This document shows, piece after piece, positions 1-7,100 of a DNA stretch of 15,076 bases. The notes below the pieces were generated by a model. The model searched no databases. It saw nothing but the letters and a program-made list of their open reading frames with translations, and was not told the origin of the DNA. The position numbers and the translations under genes were made by a program. Source of the stretch: CAZQKL01 sp964593895 [NCBI: uncultured bacterium] (GTDB taxonomy: Bacteria; DYJV01); the NCBI GenBank assembly GCA_964593895.1, contig CAZQKL010000015.1, positions 11,705 to 26,780 of the forward strand. The letters run 5' to 3'. Positions within the stretch are counted from its first letter, which is position 1; every line of letters starts with the position of its first letter.

Positions 1-2
1 AT

Positions 3-2033
3 GAAGAGATAAGGAGAGTAATTCAGGTTCTTTCACGAAGAACAAAGAATAATCCTGTTTTAATTGGAGAACCAGGAGTTGGAAAAACAGCAATAGTTGA
101 AGGACTTGCATTAAGAATTGTAAATAAGGATGTTCCTGAAGGATTAAAAGATAAGGAGATACTCTCACTTGATATGGGAGCATTAATTGCAGGTGCAAAA
201 TATAGAGGAGAGTTTGAAGAGAGATTAAAAGCGGTGCTAAAAGAAATTCAAAAATCTGAAGGTAGAATTATTCTATTTATTGATGAGCTTCATACAGTTG
301 TTGGTGCTGGTGCTGCTGAAGGAGCAATGGATGCAGGTAACTTATTGAAACCAATGTTAGCAAGAGGAGAACTTCACTGCATTGGAGCAACAACATTAAA
401 TGAATACAAAAAATATATAGAAAAAGACCCAGCATTGGAAAGAAGATTTCAGCCTGTTTATGTTAAAGAACCAAGCGTTGAAGATACAATTTCAATTTTA
501 AGAGGATTAAAAGAAAGATATGAAAATCATCACGGTGTTAGAATAAAAGATTCTGCACTTGTTGCTGCAGCAGTTTTAAGTCATAGATATATAAGCGATA
601 GATTTTTACCAGACAAAGCGATTGATTTAGTTGATGAAGCTGCAGCAAGATTAAGAACAGAGATGGATAGTATGCCAAGCGAACTTGATGAAATTTCAAG
701 AAAAGTAATGCAACTTGAAATTGAAGAAGCTGGTTTAAAGAAGGAAAATGATGATGCAAGTAAGAAAAGACTTGAAATGATAAGAAAAGAGCTTGAAGAA
801 TTGAGGAAAAAGAAGCAAGAACTTGAACAACAGTGGCAAATTGAAAAACAGCAGATTGAAGAGATTAGAAGATTGAAAAAGGAAATTGAAGATACAAAAA
901 TTGAAATAGAAAAAGCAGAAAGAGAATATGATTTAAATAGAGCTGCTGAATTAAAATATGGAAAATTAACTGAACTTGAAAGAAAGTTAAAAGAGCTTGA
1001 AAGTAAAGTCTCCTTTAAACTTATTAAAGAAGAAGTTGATGAAGAAGATATTGCTTTAATTGTAAGTAAATGGACAGGAATTCCTGTTACAAAACTTCTT
1101 GAAAGTGAAAAAGAGAAACTCCTTAATCTTGAAAAATATATACATGAAAGAGTTGTTGGTCAAGATGAAGCTGTAAAGGCAGTTTGCGATGCAATTATTA
1201 GAGCAAGAGCTGGTTTAAAAGACCCAAATCGTCCAATTGGTAGTTTTATATTTTTAGGTCCAACTGGTGTTGGAAAAACAGAACTTGCAAAAGCTCTTGC
1301 TGAAGCTTTGTTTGACGATGAAAATAATATGATAAGACTTGATATGAGTGAATACATGGAAAGACATACTGTAGCAAAATTAATTGGAGCTCCTCCTGGA
1401 TATGTTGGATATGAAGAAGGAGGACAATTGACAGAAGCAGTAAGAAGAAGACCATACTCAGTTATTCTACTTGATGAGATTGAAAAAGCTCATCCAGATG
1501 TTTTTAATATTCTTTTACAAATTCTTGACGATGGAAGGCTTACAGATTCTCAGGGAAGAACCGTTGATTTTAAAAATACAGTAATAATTATGACTTCAAA
1601 TATTGGAAGTGACATTATTCTAAATTACAAACCAACAGATGATTACGAAAAGATGAAACAGCAAGTGTTTAATTTGTTGAGAAGTTACTTTAAGCCAGAA
1701 TTTTTAAATAGAATTGATGAAATAGTTGTATTCCATGGATTAACAAAAGAGCATGTTAAAAAAATTATTGATATTCAACTTAGATATCTTAATAATAGAT
1801 TGGCTGAACAAGATATTACAATTACCCTTACTGATAAAGCTAAAGAATATCTTGTAAATGTTGGATATGACCCACATTTTGGAGCAAGACCATTAAAAAG
1901 AGCAATTCAGAGATATGTTGAAACTCCACTTGCAAAGGAAATTGTTGCTGGAAATGTTAAACCTGGAAGTGATGTGGTTGTTGATGTTGAAAATGGTGAG
2001 ATTGTATTTAAGGCAATGGAAAAAGTAGCTTAA
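3..2033 (+). CDS. clpB: ATP-dependent disaggregase ClpB (5' end cut off by window)
   Basis: ClpB is a cytoplasmic hexameric AAA+ chaperone that threads aggregated proteins through its pore, working with DnaK. The reading frame is open from the first bases of the window, so 676 residues are visible and about 180 N-terminal residues (the N domain and the start of NBD1) lie outside. NBD1 has Walker A GEPGVGKT at fragment residues 22-29, pore-loop KYRG, Walker B with Asp94-Glu95, and an ALERRF arginine-finger segment. A long charged coiled coil at about residues 217-334 is the ClpB middle domain, longer than in ClpC and absent in ClpA. NBD2 has Walker A GPTGVGKT at 419-426, GYVG pore loop, Walker B Asp491-Glu492, and the [11 protein letters not shown]-terminal motif. 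The ATG at 174 is internal and is not the start. It reads straight into archease with no gap. No promoter or heat-shock element is in view. Confidence 0.96.
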   Translation, partial: EEIRRVIQVLSRRTKNNPVLIGEPGVGKTAIVEGLALRIVNKDVPEGLKDKEILSLDMGALIAGAKYRGEFEERLKAVLKEIQKSEGRIILFIDELHTVVGAGAAEGAMDAGNLLKPMLARGELHCIGATTLNEYKKYIEKDPALERRFQPVYVKEPSVEDTISILRGLKERYENHHGVRIKDSALVAAAVLSHRYISDRFLPDKAIDLVDEAAARLRTEMDSMPSELDEISRKVMQLEIEEAGLKKENDDASKKRLEMIRKELEELRKKKQELEQQWQIEKQQIEEIRRLKKEIEDTKIEIEKAEREYDLNRAAELKYGKLTELERKLKELESKVSFKLIKEEVDEEDIALIVSKWTGIPVTKLLESEKEKLLNLEKYIHERVVGQDEAVKAVCDAIIRARAGLKDPNRPIGSFIFLGPTGVGKTELAKALAEALFDDENNMIRLDMSEYMERHTVAKLIGAPPGYVGYEEGGQLTEAVRRRPYSVILLDEIEKAHPDVFNILLQILDDGRLTDSQGRTVDFKNTVIIMTSNIGSDIILNYKPTDDYEKMKQQVFNLLRSYFKPEFLNRIDEIVVFHGLTKEHVKKIIDIQLRYLNNRLAEQDITITLTDKAKEYLVNVGYDPHFGARPLKRAIQRYVETPLAKEIVAGNVKPGSDVVVDVENGEIVFKAMEKVA

Positions 2034-2435
2034 ATGTTTGAAATTCTTCCTCATACAGCTGATTTTAAAGTGAAATTTGCGGGGGAGAATTTCCCCGCTT
2101 TAATTTCTTCTGTATTTGATTTTTATTTTAATCAAACTATAGCAAATAATTGCGATAAAAATGAAATTAAAGAAACTTTAAAAATAGAAGATGAAAAGTT
2201 TGAGTTTTTAGTTGTTAGACTTATTAATGAGCTAATATTTTATAAAGAAATTGGGAAATTAGTTAAAAATTTTGAAATTATTGAAATAAATGAAAATTTT
2301 TTAGAAATAAATCTCTTTTTATCTCAATGTGAATTTATTGAGTTTAAAAATGACTTTAAAAGTGCAACTTATCATAATCTTGAGCTAAAAAATTCAAATA
2401 ATAACTATGAACTAACTGTGGTTATTGATGTTTGA
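2034..2435 (+). CDS. Archease
   Basis: Archease is a small cytoplasmic protein known in other organisms as the activator of the RNA ligase RtcB, acting in tRNA splicing or RNA repair. The 133-residue product has the family's opening ILPHTAD motif (metal-ligand Asp10), a central segment similar to the family's LVxxLNELLF, a SATYHNL segment, and a closing VVIDV with Asp132. Length fits the usual 135-145. The ATG follows the clpB stop directly (TAAATG), so translational coupling is likely; the only ribosome-binding sequence is a weak GGA within the end of clpB. No rtcB is in the window. The gene ends inside the 3' end of nadE, which runs the other way. Codons 16-22 form a strong G+C hairpin, described separately. 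The sequence is divergent, but the N- and C-terminal motifs make the family call fairly safe; the RtcB role here is inferred. Confidence 0.8.
   Translation: MFEILPHTADFKVKFAGENFPALISSVFDFYFNQTIANNCDKNEIKETLKIEDEKFEFLVVRLINELIFYKEIGKLVKNFEIIEINENFLEINLFLSQCEFIEFKNDFKSATYHNLELKNSNNNYELTVVIDV
2079..2106 (+). terminator. Terminator-like hairpin inside the archease coding region
   Basis: Bases 2079-2086 (GCGGGGGA) pair with 2091-2098 (TTCCCCGC) as an eight-pair stem, six of them G-C and one G-T wobble, closed by a four-base GAAT loop. A TTTAATTT tract follows at once, which is the form of an intrinsic terminator on the plus strand; the minus strand has no U-run after it. It lies 46 bases past the clpB stop. 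It uses GGG and CCC codons in otherwise very AT-rich coding sequence, which is why I think it may be selected as RNA. It also encodes acceptable archease residues (A-G-E-N-F-P-A), so function is inferred from shape only. Confidence 0.45.
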
Positions 2436-4160
2436 GTAGAAAATTTCATTATACTTATTTGTGATAGGATATCTTCTGTCTTTTCCAAAAGCCCTTTTTG
2501 TTATTTTAGGTCCAACTGGAGCCTGTCTTCTTTTATACTCATTAATGTAAACAAATTTTATTAATTTTTTTAAATCTTCGGGTTTTAAGAATTTAAAATT
2601 ATCAAGGTTTTTATCTTCTTCAATAAACAATTTTAAAAATTTATCAAGTAAAGGGTAGGGCACAAGAGTATCTTCATCTTTCTGATTAGGTCTTAACTCT
2701 GCACTTGGTGGTCTTTTAATTATTGTTTCAGGTATTATCTCTTTTTTAAATTTATTATTTATAAAATTTGCAATATCATATACAAGCATTTTTGGTAAAT
2801 CTTTTAAAAGTGCAAATCCTCCTGCCATATCTCCATAAATTGTTGCATAACCAACAGTTAATTCACTTTTATTACCTGTTGTAATAACAAGAGCTTTGAA
2901 TTTATTTGAAAATGCCATTAAAATATTTCCTCTAATTCTTGCCTGAAGATTCTCCTCAGTTACATCAAAAGGTAATCCCTTAAAATAAGGCTCAAATGCG
3001 TTAAGATATGCATTAAATATATCAATAATTGGAATCTCATAAAACTCTATACCAAGATTTTCAGCTAAAATTTTTGCATCTGATTTTGTTTCTTTAGATG
3101 TAAATTTTGAAGGCATTGATATTCCTAAAACATTTCTACTCCCAAGAGTAAGAGCACATATTGTTGCGGTTAAAGCAGAATCAATTCCACCACTTATCCC
3201 TACTATCACCTTATTAAAACCATTTTTATGAACATAATCTTTTAATGCAAGTTTTAATGCTTCAAAAACTTCCTCTTCCACTGAATACTTTTTTAAAATT
3301 AAAGTATTTTCTCCTTTTTCTTTAACTTTAAATCTTTTTTTTATTTTAACGCTACTTGTGGATTTTATTTTTGAAAATTTTTCAATTTTGAATGTTGAAT
3401 ATTCATACTCATTGAATAGAGAATCTATATCAATGTAAGCTGAAATAATATCTTCTTCAAATGCTTTTCCTTTTGCAATAATTTTATCTTTTTCAAGAAT
3501 AAAACTATTTCCATCAAATATTAATTCATCCTGTCCACCTACAAGATTGCAGTATGCTAAAATGCAATTATTCTCTTTTGTAAATTTTGAGAATAATTTC
3601 ACCCTTTCATTAAATTTATAGATATGATAAGGACTTGCAGAAATATTAAAGATAATATCTGATAAAAAAAGGTTTTTACTTGCAGTTATTATATTATCTT
3701 CAACCCAGATATCTTCGCATATTGATAATGAAAAATTTATATCATCCCAGTAAATTGATTTTAAGCAATCACCAGGAGAAAAGTATCTTTTTTCATCAAA
3801 AACACTGTAATTTGGAAGGTTTATTTTATCGTAATAAAGAATAATCTTTCCATTTAAAACTACACTTAATCTATTTACAACTTCTCCTTTTTCATTAAAA
3901 TCTGGATGTCCAATTAAAATAAATGCTTCTTCTGGCAATTTTTTTAAGTTATTATTTAAAAATTTTTTGCAATCATCAATAAAATGTTTTTTAAATAAAA
4001 GGTCTTCAGGTGGATAGCCTGAAACTGAAAGTTCAGGAAAAACTATAAAATCACTATCTTTACAATTATTTGCATACTCAACAATTTTTTCTATATTTCC
4101 TTTAATATCTCCAACTGTTGTATTTATCTGACAAAGGGAAATTTTAATTATTTTACTCAT
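2412..4160 (-). CDS. nadE: Glutamine-dependent NAD+ synthetase
   Basis: NadE makes NAD+ from nicotinic acid adenine dinucleotide, ATP and ammonia, taking the ammonia from glutamine. The 582-residue protein has both domains of the glutamine-dependent form. The N-terminal nitrilase-fold glutaminase has its Glu-Lys-Cys triad visible as Glu43 (FPELS), Lys112 (YYDKINLP) and Cys148 (SICEDIW). The C-terminal synthetase has the ATP P-loop SGGIDS at 323-328, a TTGNKSE segment, and the closing RRQAPVGPK and FGKDRRYP motifs. Length is normal for the family. The start codon lies within the last eight bases of korC, so nadE is the last gene of the kor operon and probably translationally coupled; no clear Shine-Dalgarno sequence is seen. 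Its last 24 bases overlap the end of archease on the other strand, and no terminator is visible beyond its stop. Confidence 0.95.
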   Translation of the reverse strand: MSKIIKISLCQINTTVGDIKGNIEKIVEYANNCKDSDFIVFPELSVSGYPPEDLLFKKHFIDDCKKFLNNNLKKLPEEAFILIGHPDFNEKGEVVNRLSVVLNGKIILYYDKINLPNYSVFDEKRYFSPGDCLKSIYWDDINFSLSICEDIWVEDNIITASKNLFLSDIIFNISASPYHIYKFNERVKLFSKFTKENNCILAYCNLVGGQDELIFDGNSFILEKDKIIAKGKAFEEDIISAYIDIDSLFNEYEYSTFKIEKFSKIKSTSSVKIKKRFKVKEKGENTLILKKYSVEEEVFEALKLALKDYVHKNGFNKVIVGISGGIDSALTATICALTLGSRNVLGISMPSKFTSKETKSDAKILAENLGIEFYEIPIIDIFNAYLNAFEPYFKGLPFDVTEENLQARIRGNILMAFSNKFKALVITTGNKSELTVGYATIYGDMAGGFALLKDLPKMLVYDIANFINNKFKKEIIPETIIKRPPSAELRPNQKDEDTLVPYPLLDKFLKLFIEEDKNLDNFKFLKPEDLKKLIKFVYINEYKRRQAPVGPKITKRAFGKDRRYPITNKYNEIFYSNINNHS

Positions 4161-4728
4161 CAGCAGAGAAATCAGTCTGTTCAGTTGTATTTTTACTCTC
4201 TTTTTTGCCTAATCTAAATCCAAGTTGTAAAGCCTTTTTATTCTGTTCTTTAAAAGCGTCTGGAACTCTGTCAAGAACAGCTTTAGTAAGACTTTTTCTT
4301 GACACAATTTTTGTTATTTCGCAGAGAATTCCAAGAGCAACAATGTTTGCAAACACAGGTTTTTTTAAATGTTTAATTGTTTTTTCAGTAATTGGTATCT
4401 GATAAGCATTTGTTGTTGGAACATTTGTGATAAAAGTTGAATCTATAATGAATACTCCACCAGGTTTTAAATCATTAAAGTATCTATTACATGCTTCCTG
4501 GCTCATAGCAAGAAAAATATCAGGTTTTGTCGCTTTGGGATAGAATATTTCTCCATCAGAAATAATAACTTCAGATTTGGAAGCTCCACCTCTTGCTTCA
4601 GGTCCATAACTTTGAGATTGAACAACATTTTTTCCATCTAAAATTGCAGCTTCAGCCAAAATTATTCCAGCTAAAATCAGTCCCTGTCCACCAGTTCCTG
4701 CAAGTCTAATTTCAATTCTTTTTGGCAT
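4153..4728 (-). CDS. korC: 2-oxoglutarate:ferredoxin oxidoreductase, gamma subunit
   Basis: This is the gamma subunit of a four-subunit 2-oxoacid:ferredoxin oxidoreductase, the domain that in this enzyme family contributes to coenzyme A binding. The 191-residue product has the typical opening LAGTGGQGLILAG (residues 8-20), the SYGPEARGGASKSEV segment, and a DIFLAMSQEA segment. Order and content of the neighbours (delta, alpha, beta, gamma) match korDABC operons. Its start lies 17 bases inside the end of korB, with a partial Shine-Dalgarno (AAGGGG) upstream, and its end overlaps nadE by eight bases, so all three are probably translationally coupled. A lysine-rich, Asp/Glu-ended tail after about residue 172 looks non-conserved. 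The gamma assignment is firm; substrate is judged from the alpha and beta subunits. Confidence 0.93.
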   Translation of the reverse strand: MPKRIEIRLAGTGGQGLILAGIILAEAAILDGKNVVQSQSYGPEARGGASKSEVIISDGEIFYPKATKPDIFLAMSQEACNRYFNDLKPGGVFIIDSTFITNVPTTNAYQIPITEKTIKHLKKPVFANIVALGILCEITKIVSRKSLTKAVLDRVPDAFKEQNKKALQLGFRLGKKESKNTTEQTDFSADE

Positions 4729-5560
4729 TTTTTGCCCCTTTCATTTTTTTTCTAATAATTTCTTCATATTGTTCGCAATATTCTGGAAGTTCTTTCTGGA
4801 CAAGAATGCCTGTAATTATTTTTCCTTCAAGTTCTTCTGGTTTCATGTTTTTTGCTTTTTCAATTGGAACTGCAATTTCCTTTTCCCATTTCATCATGTC
4901 AACAGGGTCTGGGATTTTATTTCTTCTACCATAAGTTGTTGGACAGTGTGTTATAACTTCAACAACAGAAAAACCTTTATGCATTAATGCTTGTTGAATT
5001 AAATTTGACAGCTGTCTTACATGATAGGTTGTTGAACGAGCAACAAAAGTTGCACCTGCAGTTTTTACAAGTTCAGAAATATCAAAAGGTCTTTCAATGT
5101 TACCATGTAAGGAAGTTGTAGCTTTTGCATGATATGGAGTTGTTGGGCTGTATTGTCCACCTGTCATTCCGTAAATAAAATTATTATAGATAATTGCTGT
5201 CATATCTATGTTTCTTCTGCATGCATGAATTAAATGATTTCCTCCAATAGCTGTTGCATCACCATCACCCATTATAACAATAACATGTAAAGAAGGTTTA
5301 GCTAATTTTAGTCCTGTTGCAAAAGCAAGAGCTCTTCCATGTGTTGTATGTAAAGTGTTAAAATCAACATACACTGGTGTTCTACCAGAACAACCAATTC
5401 CTGAAATCATTGCAATCTCATCTTTTTTGAGCTCAAGCTCATCTATTGCCATTAAAATAGCATGTAAAATTATTCCATTTCCACATCCTGGACACCATAG
5501 ATGAGGAAATTTTTTATCATGACGTAAATACTTTTCAAGTAACTGTTTATTTGAAAGCAT
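4712..5560 (-). CDS. korB: 2-oxoglutarate:ferredoxin oxidoreductase, beta subunit
   Basis: The beta subunit holds thiamine diphosphate and a [4Fe-4S] cluster and carries out decarboxylation of 2-oxoglutarate or, in reverse, carboxylation of succinyl-CoA. In 282 residues, WCPGCGNG gives Cys23 and Cys26; with Cys57 (GIGCSGR) and Cys206 (THCPTTYG) these make the four cluster ligands, at spacings matching those known for archaeal two-subunit enzymes. The thiamine motif is GDGDATAIGGNH at 99-110. The LHTTHGRALAFATGLKLA segment is typical of KorB-type rather than pyruvate-type beta subunits. It begins ten bases after the korA stop with a strong Shine-Dalgarno and runs into korC by 17 bases. Reaction direction in this organism cannot be read from the sequence. 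Confidence 0.94.
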   Translation of the reverse strand: MLSNKQLLEKYLRHDKKFPHLWCPGCGNGIILHAILMAIDELELKKDEIAMISGIGCSGRTPVYVDFNTLHTTHGRALAFATGLKLAKPSLHVIVIMGDGDATAIGGNHLIHACRRNIDMTAIIYNNFIYGMTGGQYSPTTPYHAKATTSLHGNIERPFDISELVKTAGATFVARSTTYHVRQLSNLIQQALMHKGFSVVEVITHCPTTYGRRNKIPDPVDMMKWEKEIAVPIEKAKNMKPEELEGKIITGILVQKELPEYCEQYEEIIRKKMKGAKNAKKN

Positions 5561-5566
5561 CTACAA

Positions 5567-5573
5567 CTCCTTA
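5567..5573 (-). promoter_or_regulatory. korB ribosome binding site fused to korA stop codon
   Basis: On the minus strand TAAGGAG contains the korA stop codon (TAA) as its first three bases and then GGAG, six bases before the korB ATG. A ribosome finishing korA therefore sits on the korB initiation site, which suggests coupled, stoichiometric synthesis of alpha and beta subunits. The coupling is inferred. Confidence 0.75.
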
Positions 5574-6713
5574 AAATTTTTTTATCTCTTTAATAATTTC
5601 CATTGGGGTAATGAGTTCCCCAATAATTTTATTTAACTTTTTTATAGGAACTTTTCTTTCAGTAACTCTAACAACTTCTCTATAAACCTGTCCCATATTC
5701 ATTTCTGGAACAAATATTCCTTTAATTCCAGCATTTAAAATTTTATCAAAAGCAAATCTTGGGAATGGCCATAATGTTACAAGTTCAAGAAGACCTACTT
5801 TAATCCCTTCTTCTCTTAAAATTTCAATCGCAGATTTTGCACTTAAAACAACACTGCCATAAGCAACAATACAATAATCTGCATCATCCATTTTATAATA
5901 TCTAACTTCACATATTTCTCTAAAACCTTTTTCAATTTTTTCAAATAGTCTTAAAAAACCTCTTTTTATTTCATCAGGTTTAGATGTTGGAAAACCTCTT
6001 TCATCATGAATAAGTCCTGTAATATGATATCTGTAACCATCTCCAAAACTTGCCATTGGTGGCACACCAGTCAATGTATTTTCATATGGAATATACCATT
6101 CTGGAGGCATTGTTGGTTTTATCCTTTCAATTACCTCAATTTCATCTTTTGGTGGAAGTGACACCCTTGCTCTCATATGTGCAACAACCTCATCAAGAAG
6201 TAAAATAACAGGGTTCCTAAATTTTTCACTTAAATTCACCGCTTTTATTGTATTAAAATATGCATCAATTACACTTGAAGCTGAAAGCACAATTATTGGA
6301 TGGTCTCCATGAGTTCCCCATCTTGCCTGCATTACATCTCCTTGAGAAGGAGAAGTTGGTAGTCCTGTTGATGGTCCTCCTCGCATTACATTTACAACTA
6401 CAATTGGAACTTCTGTTATGCATGCAAATCCTATATTTTCCTGCATCAATGAAAAACCTGGACCTGAAGTTGCGGTCATTGATTTTATACCGCCAATTGA
6501 TGCTCCAATAACTGCTGCTATTGAACCTATCTCATCTTCCATTTGAATAAATTTCCCGCCAACTTCAGGTAGTTTATTTGATAAAATTTCTGCTATTTCA
6601 GTTGCAGGAGTAATAGGATAACCTGCAAAAAATCTAACCCCTGCATCTATAGCACCTTGACTAACAGCTTCATTACCCTGCATTAAAATGAAATTATTTT
6701 TTTTTGGAGGCAT
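5571..6713 (-). CDS. korA: 2-oxoglutarate:ferredoxin oxidoreductase, alpha subunit
   Basis: The alpha subunit contributes the pyrimidine-side thiamine-binding domain of the 2-oxoacid:ferredoxin oxidoreductase and pairs with KorB. The 380-residue protein has the family motif YPITP at residues 32-36, TATSGPGFSLM, a MRGGPSTGLPT segment, QGDVMQARWGTHGDHP, and a C-terminal transketolase-like domain ending in a VPEMNMGQVYREV segment. The pattern and the separate gamma gene match the KorA type; the fused gamma-alpha arrangement of some organisms is not used. It starts three bases after korD, with GAGGAG placed within the end of korD, and is followed by korB ten bases later. Substrate 2-oxoglutarate is the best reading of the subunit type, but related 2-oxoacids (for example branched-chain) are not excluded. 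Confidence 0.92.
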   Translation of the reverse strand: MPPKKNNFILMQGNEAVSQGAIDAGVRFFAGYPITPATEIAEILSNKLPEVGGKFIQMEDEIGSIAAVIGASIGGIKSMTATSGPGFSLMQENIGFACITEVPIVVVNVMRGGPSTGLPTSPSQGDVMQARWGTHGDHPIIVLSASSVIDAYFNTIKAVNLSEKFRNPVILLLDEVVAHMRARVSLPPKDEIEVIERIKPTMPPEWYIPYENTLTGVPPMASFGDGYRYHITGLIHDERGFPTSKPDEIKRGFLRLFEKIEKGFREICEVRYYKMDDADYCIVAYGSVVLSAKSAIEILREEGIKVGLLELVTLWPFPRFAFDKILNAGIKGIFVPEMNMGQVYREVVRVTERKVPIKKLNKIIGELITPMEIIKEIKKF

Positions 6714-6716
6714 TTT

Positions 6717-6983
6717 TTACTCCTCATCTTTATTGACAGTTATTGCAAAATCTGGACATCTAAGTTCACACTGCATGCATTTAATGCACTTTTCAGGATG
6801 TTTTGGATAAGATTTCCCATCTTTATCAAAATCAAGAACTCCCTGAGGGCAAAATGCTATGCAAATTCCACACCCTTTGCACCATGCTTTATATACTGTT
6901 ACAGGAGATTTTTTCTCTTCTTCAATTACACCAGCAGTTCTTGCATTTAAAATTTTTTTCTTTTTTTGAGTATTTTTCTCCAT
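6717..6983 (-). CDS. korD: 2-oxoglutarate:ferredoxin oxidoreductase, ferredoxin-like delta subunit
   Basis: KorD is the small iron-sulfur subunit that passes electrons between the catalytic subunits and soluble ferredoxin. The 88-residue product has two complete CxxCxxCxxxCP motifs, with Cys35, 38, 41, 45 and Cys66, 69, 72, 76, fitting two [4Fe-4S] clusters. It is the first gene of the operon, with GGAG eight bases before the ATG and only three bases before korA. The first 30 residues, lysine-rich then acidic, are an extension not present in the shorter relative at 13147. No in-frame downstream ATG before the first cluster motif offers a shorter start, so I keep this one. Confidence 0.92.
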   Translation of the reverse strand: MEKNTQKKKKILNARTAGVIEEEKKSPVTVYKAWCKGCGICIAFCPQGVLDFDKDGKSYPKHPEKCIKCMQCELRCPDFAITVNKDEE

Positions 6984-7028
6984 TTATGTTTCTCCAGATA
7001 AAATTGTATACCAATTACCATAGGGGAA

Positions 7029-7057
7029 AATATAATTCAATAAATTTTTATTGTGAA
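7029..7057 (-). promoter_or_regulatory. Promoter of the korDABC-nadE operon
   Basis: On the minus strand a -35 element TTCACA (7057-7052) and a -10 element TATATT (7034-7029) each match the sigma-70 consensus at five of six positions with an ideal 17-base spacer. Transcription would begin near 7022, giving a leader of about 38 bases before korD with its GGAG site near 6993. A second, weaker possibility is an extended -10, TGGTATACA, at 7013-7005. The -35 box lies only eight bases from the end of the terminator hairpin of the gene upstream. Confidence 0.55.
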
Positions 7058-7092
7058 TTTAAGAACAGGGCGCAGGGAAAACCTGCACCCTG
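7056..7092 (-). terminator. Intrinsic terminator after dctP
   Basis: In the minus-strand transcript, bases 7092-7082 (CAGGGTGCAGG) pair with 7076-7066 (CCTGCGCCCTG) to make an 11-pair stem with a five-base loop and one G-U pair. On the plus strand the same position is a C-A mismatch, so the stem favours minus-strand reading. A T-rich tail (TTCTTAAATT) follows. It sits eight bases after the dctP stop and separates dctP from the kor operon. Confidence 0.75.
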
Positions 7093-7100
7093 GATAGATT

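Noticed and set aside
538-1455. Minus-strand open frames inside clpB
   Set aside because: clpB is a strongly conserved gene on the plus strand across the whole stretch; the antisense frames are Leu/Ile/Ser-rich shadows.
4722-4987. Phe/Ser-rich plus-strand open frames antisense to the end of korB
   Set aside because: They are shadows of the AT-rich korB coding strand, low in complexity, with no ribosome site or family motif.
7001-7018. Near-palindrome around TTGGTATACAAT as an operator before korD
   Set aside because: The two halves are offset by one base and short; AT-rich sequence makes this common by chance, and no regulator is linked to it.
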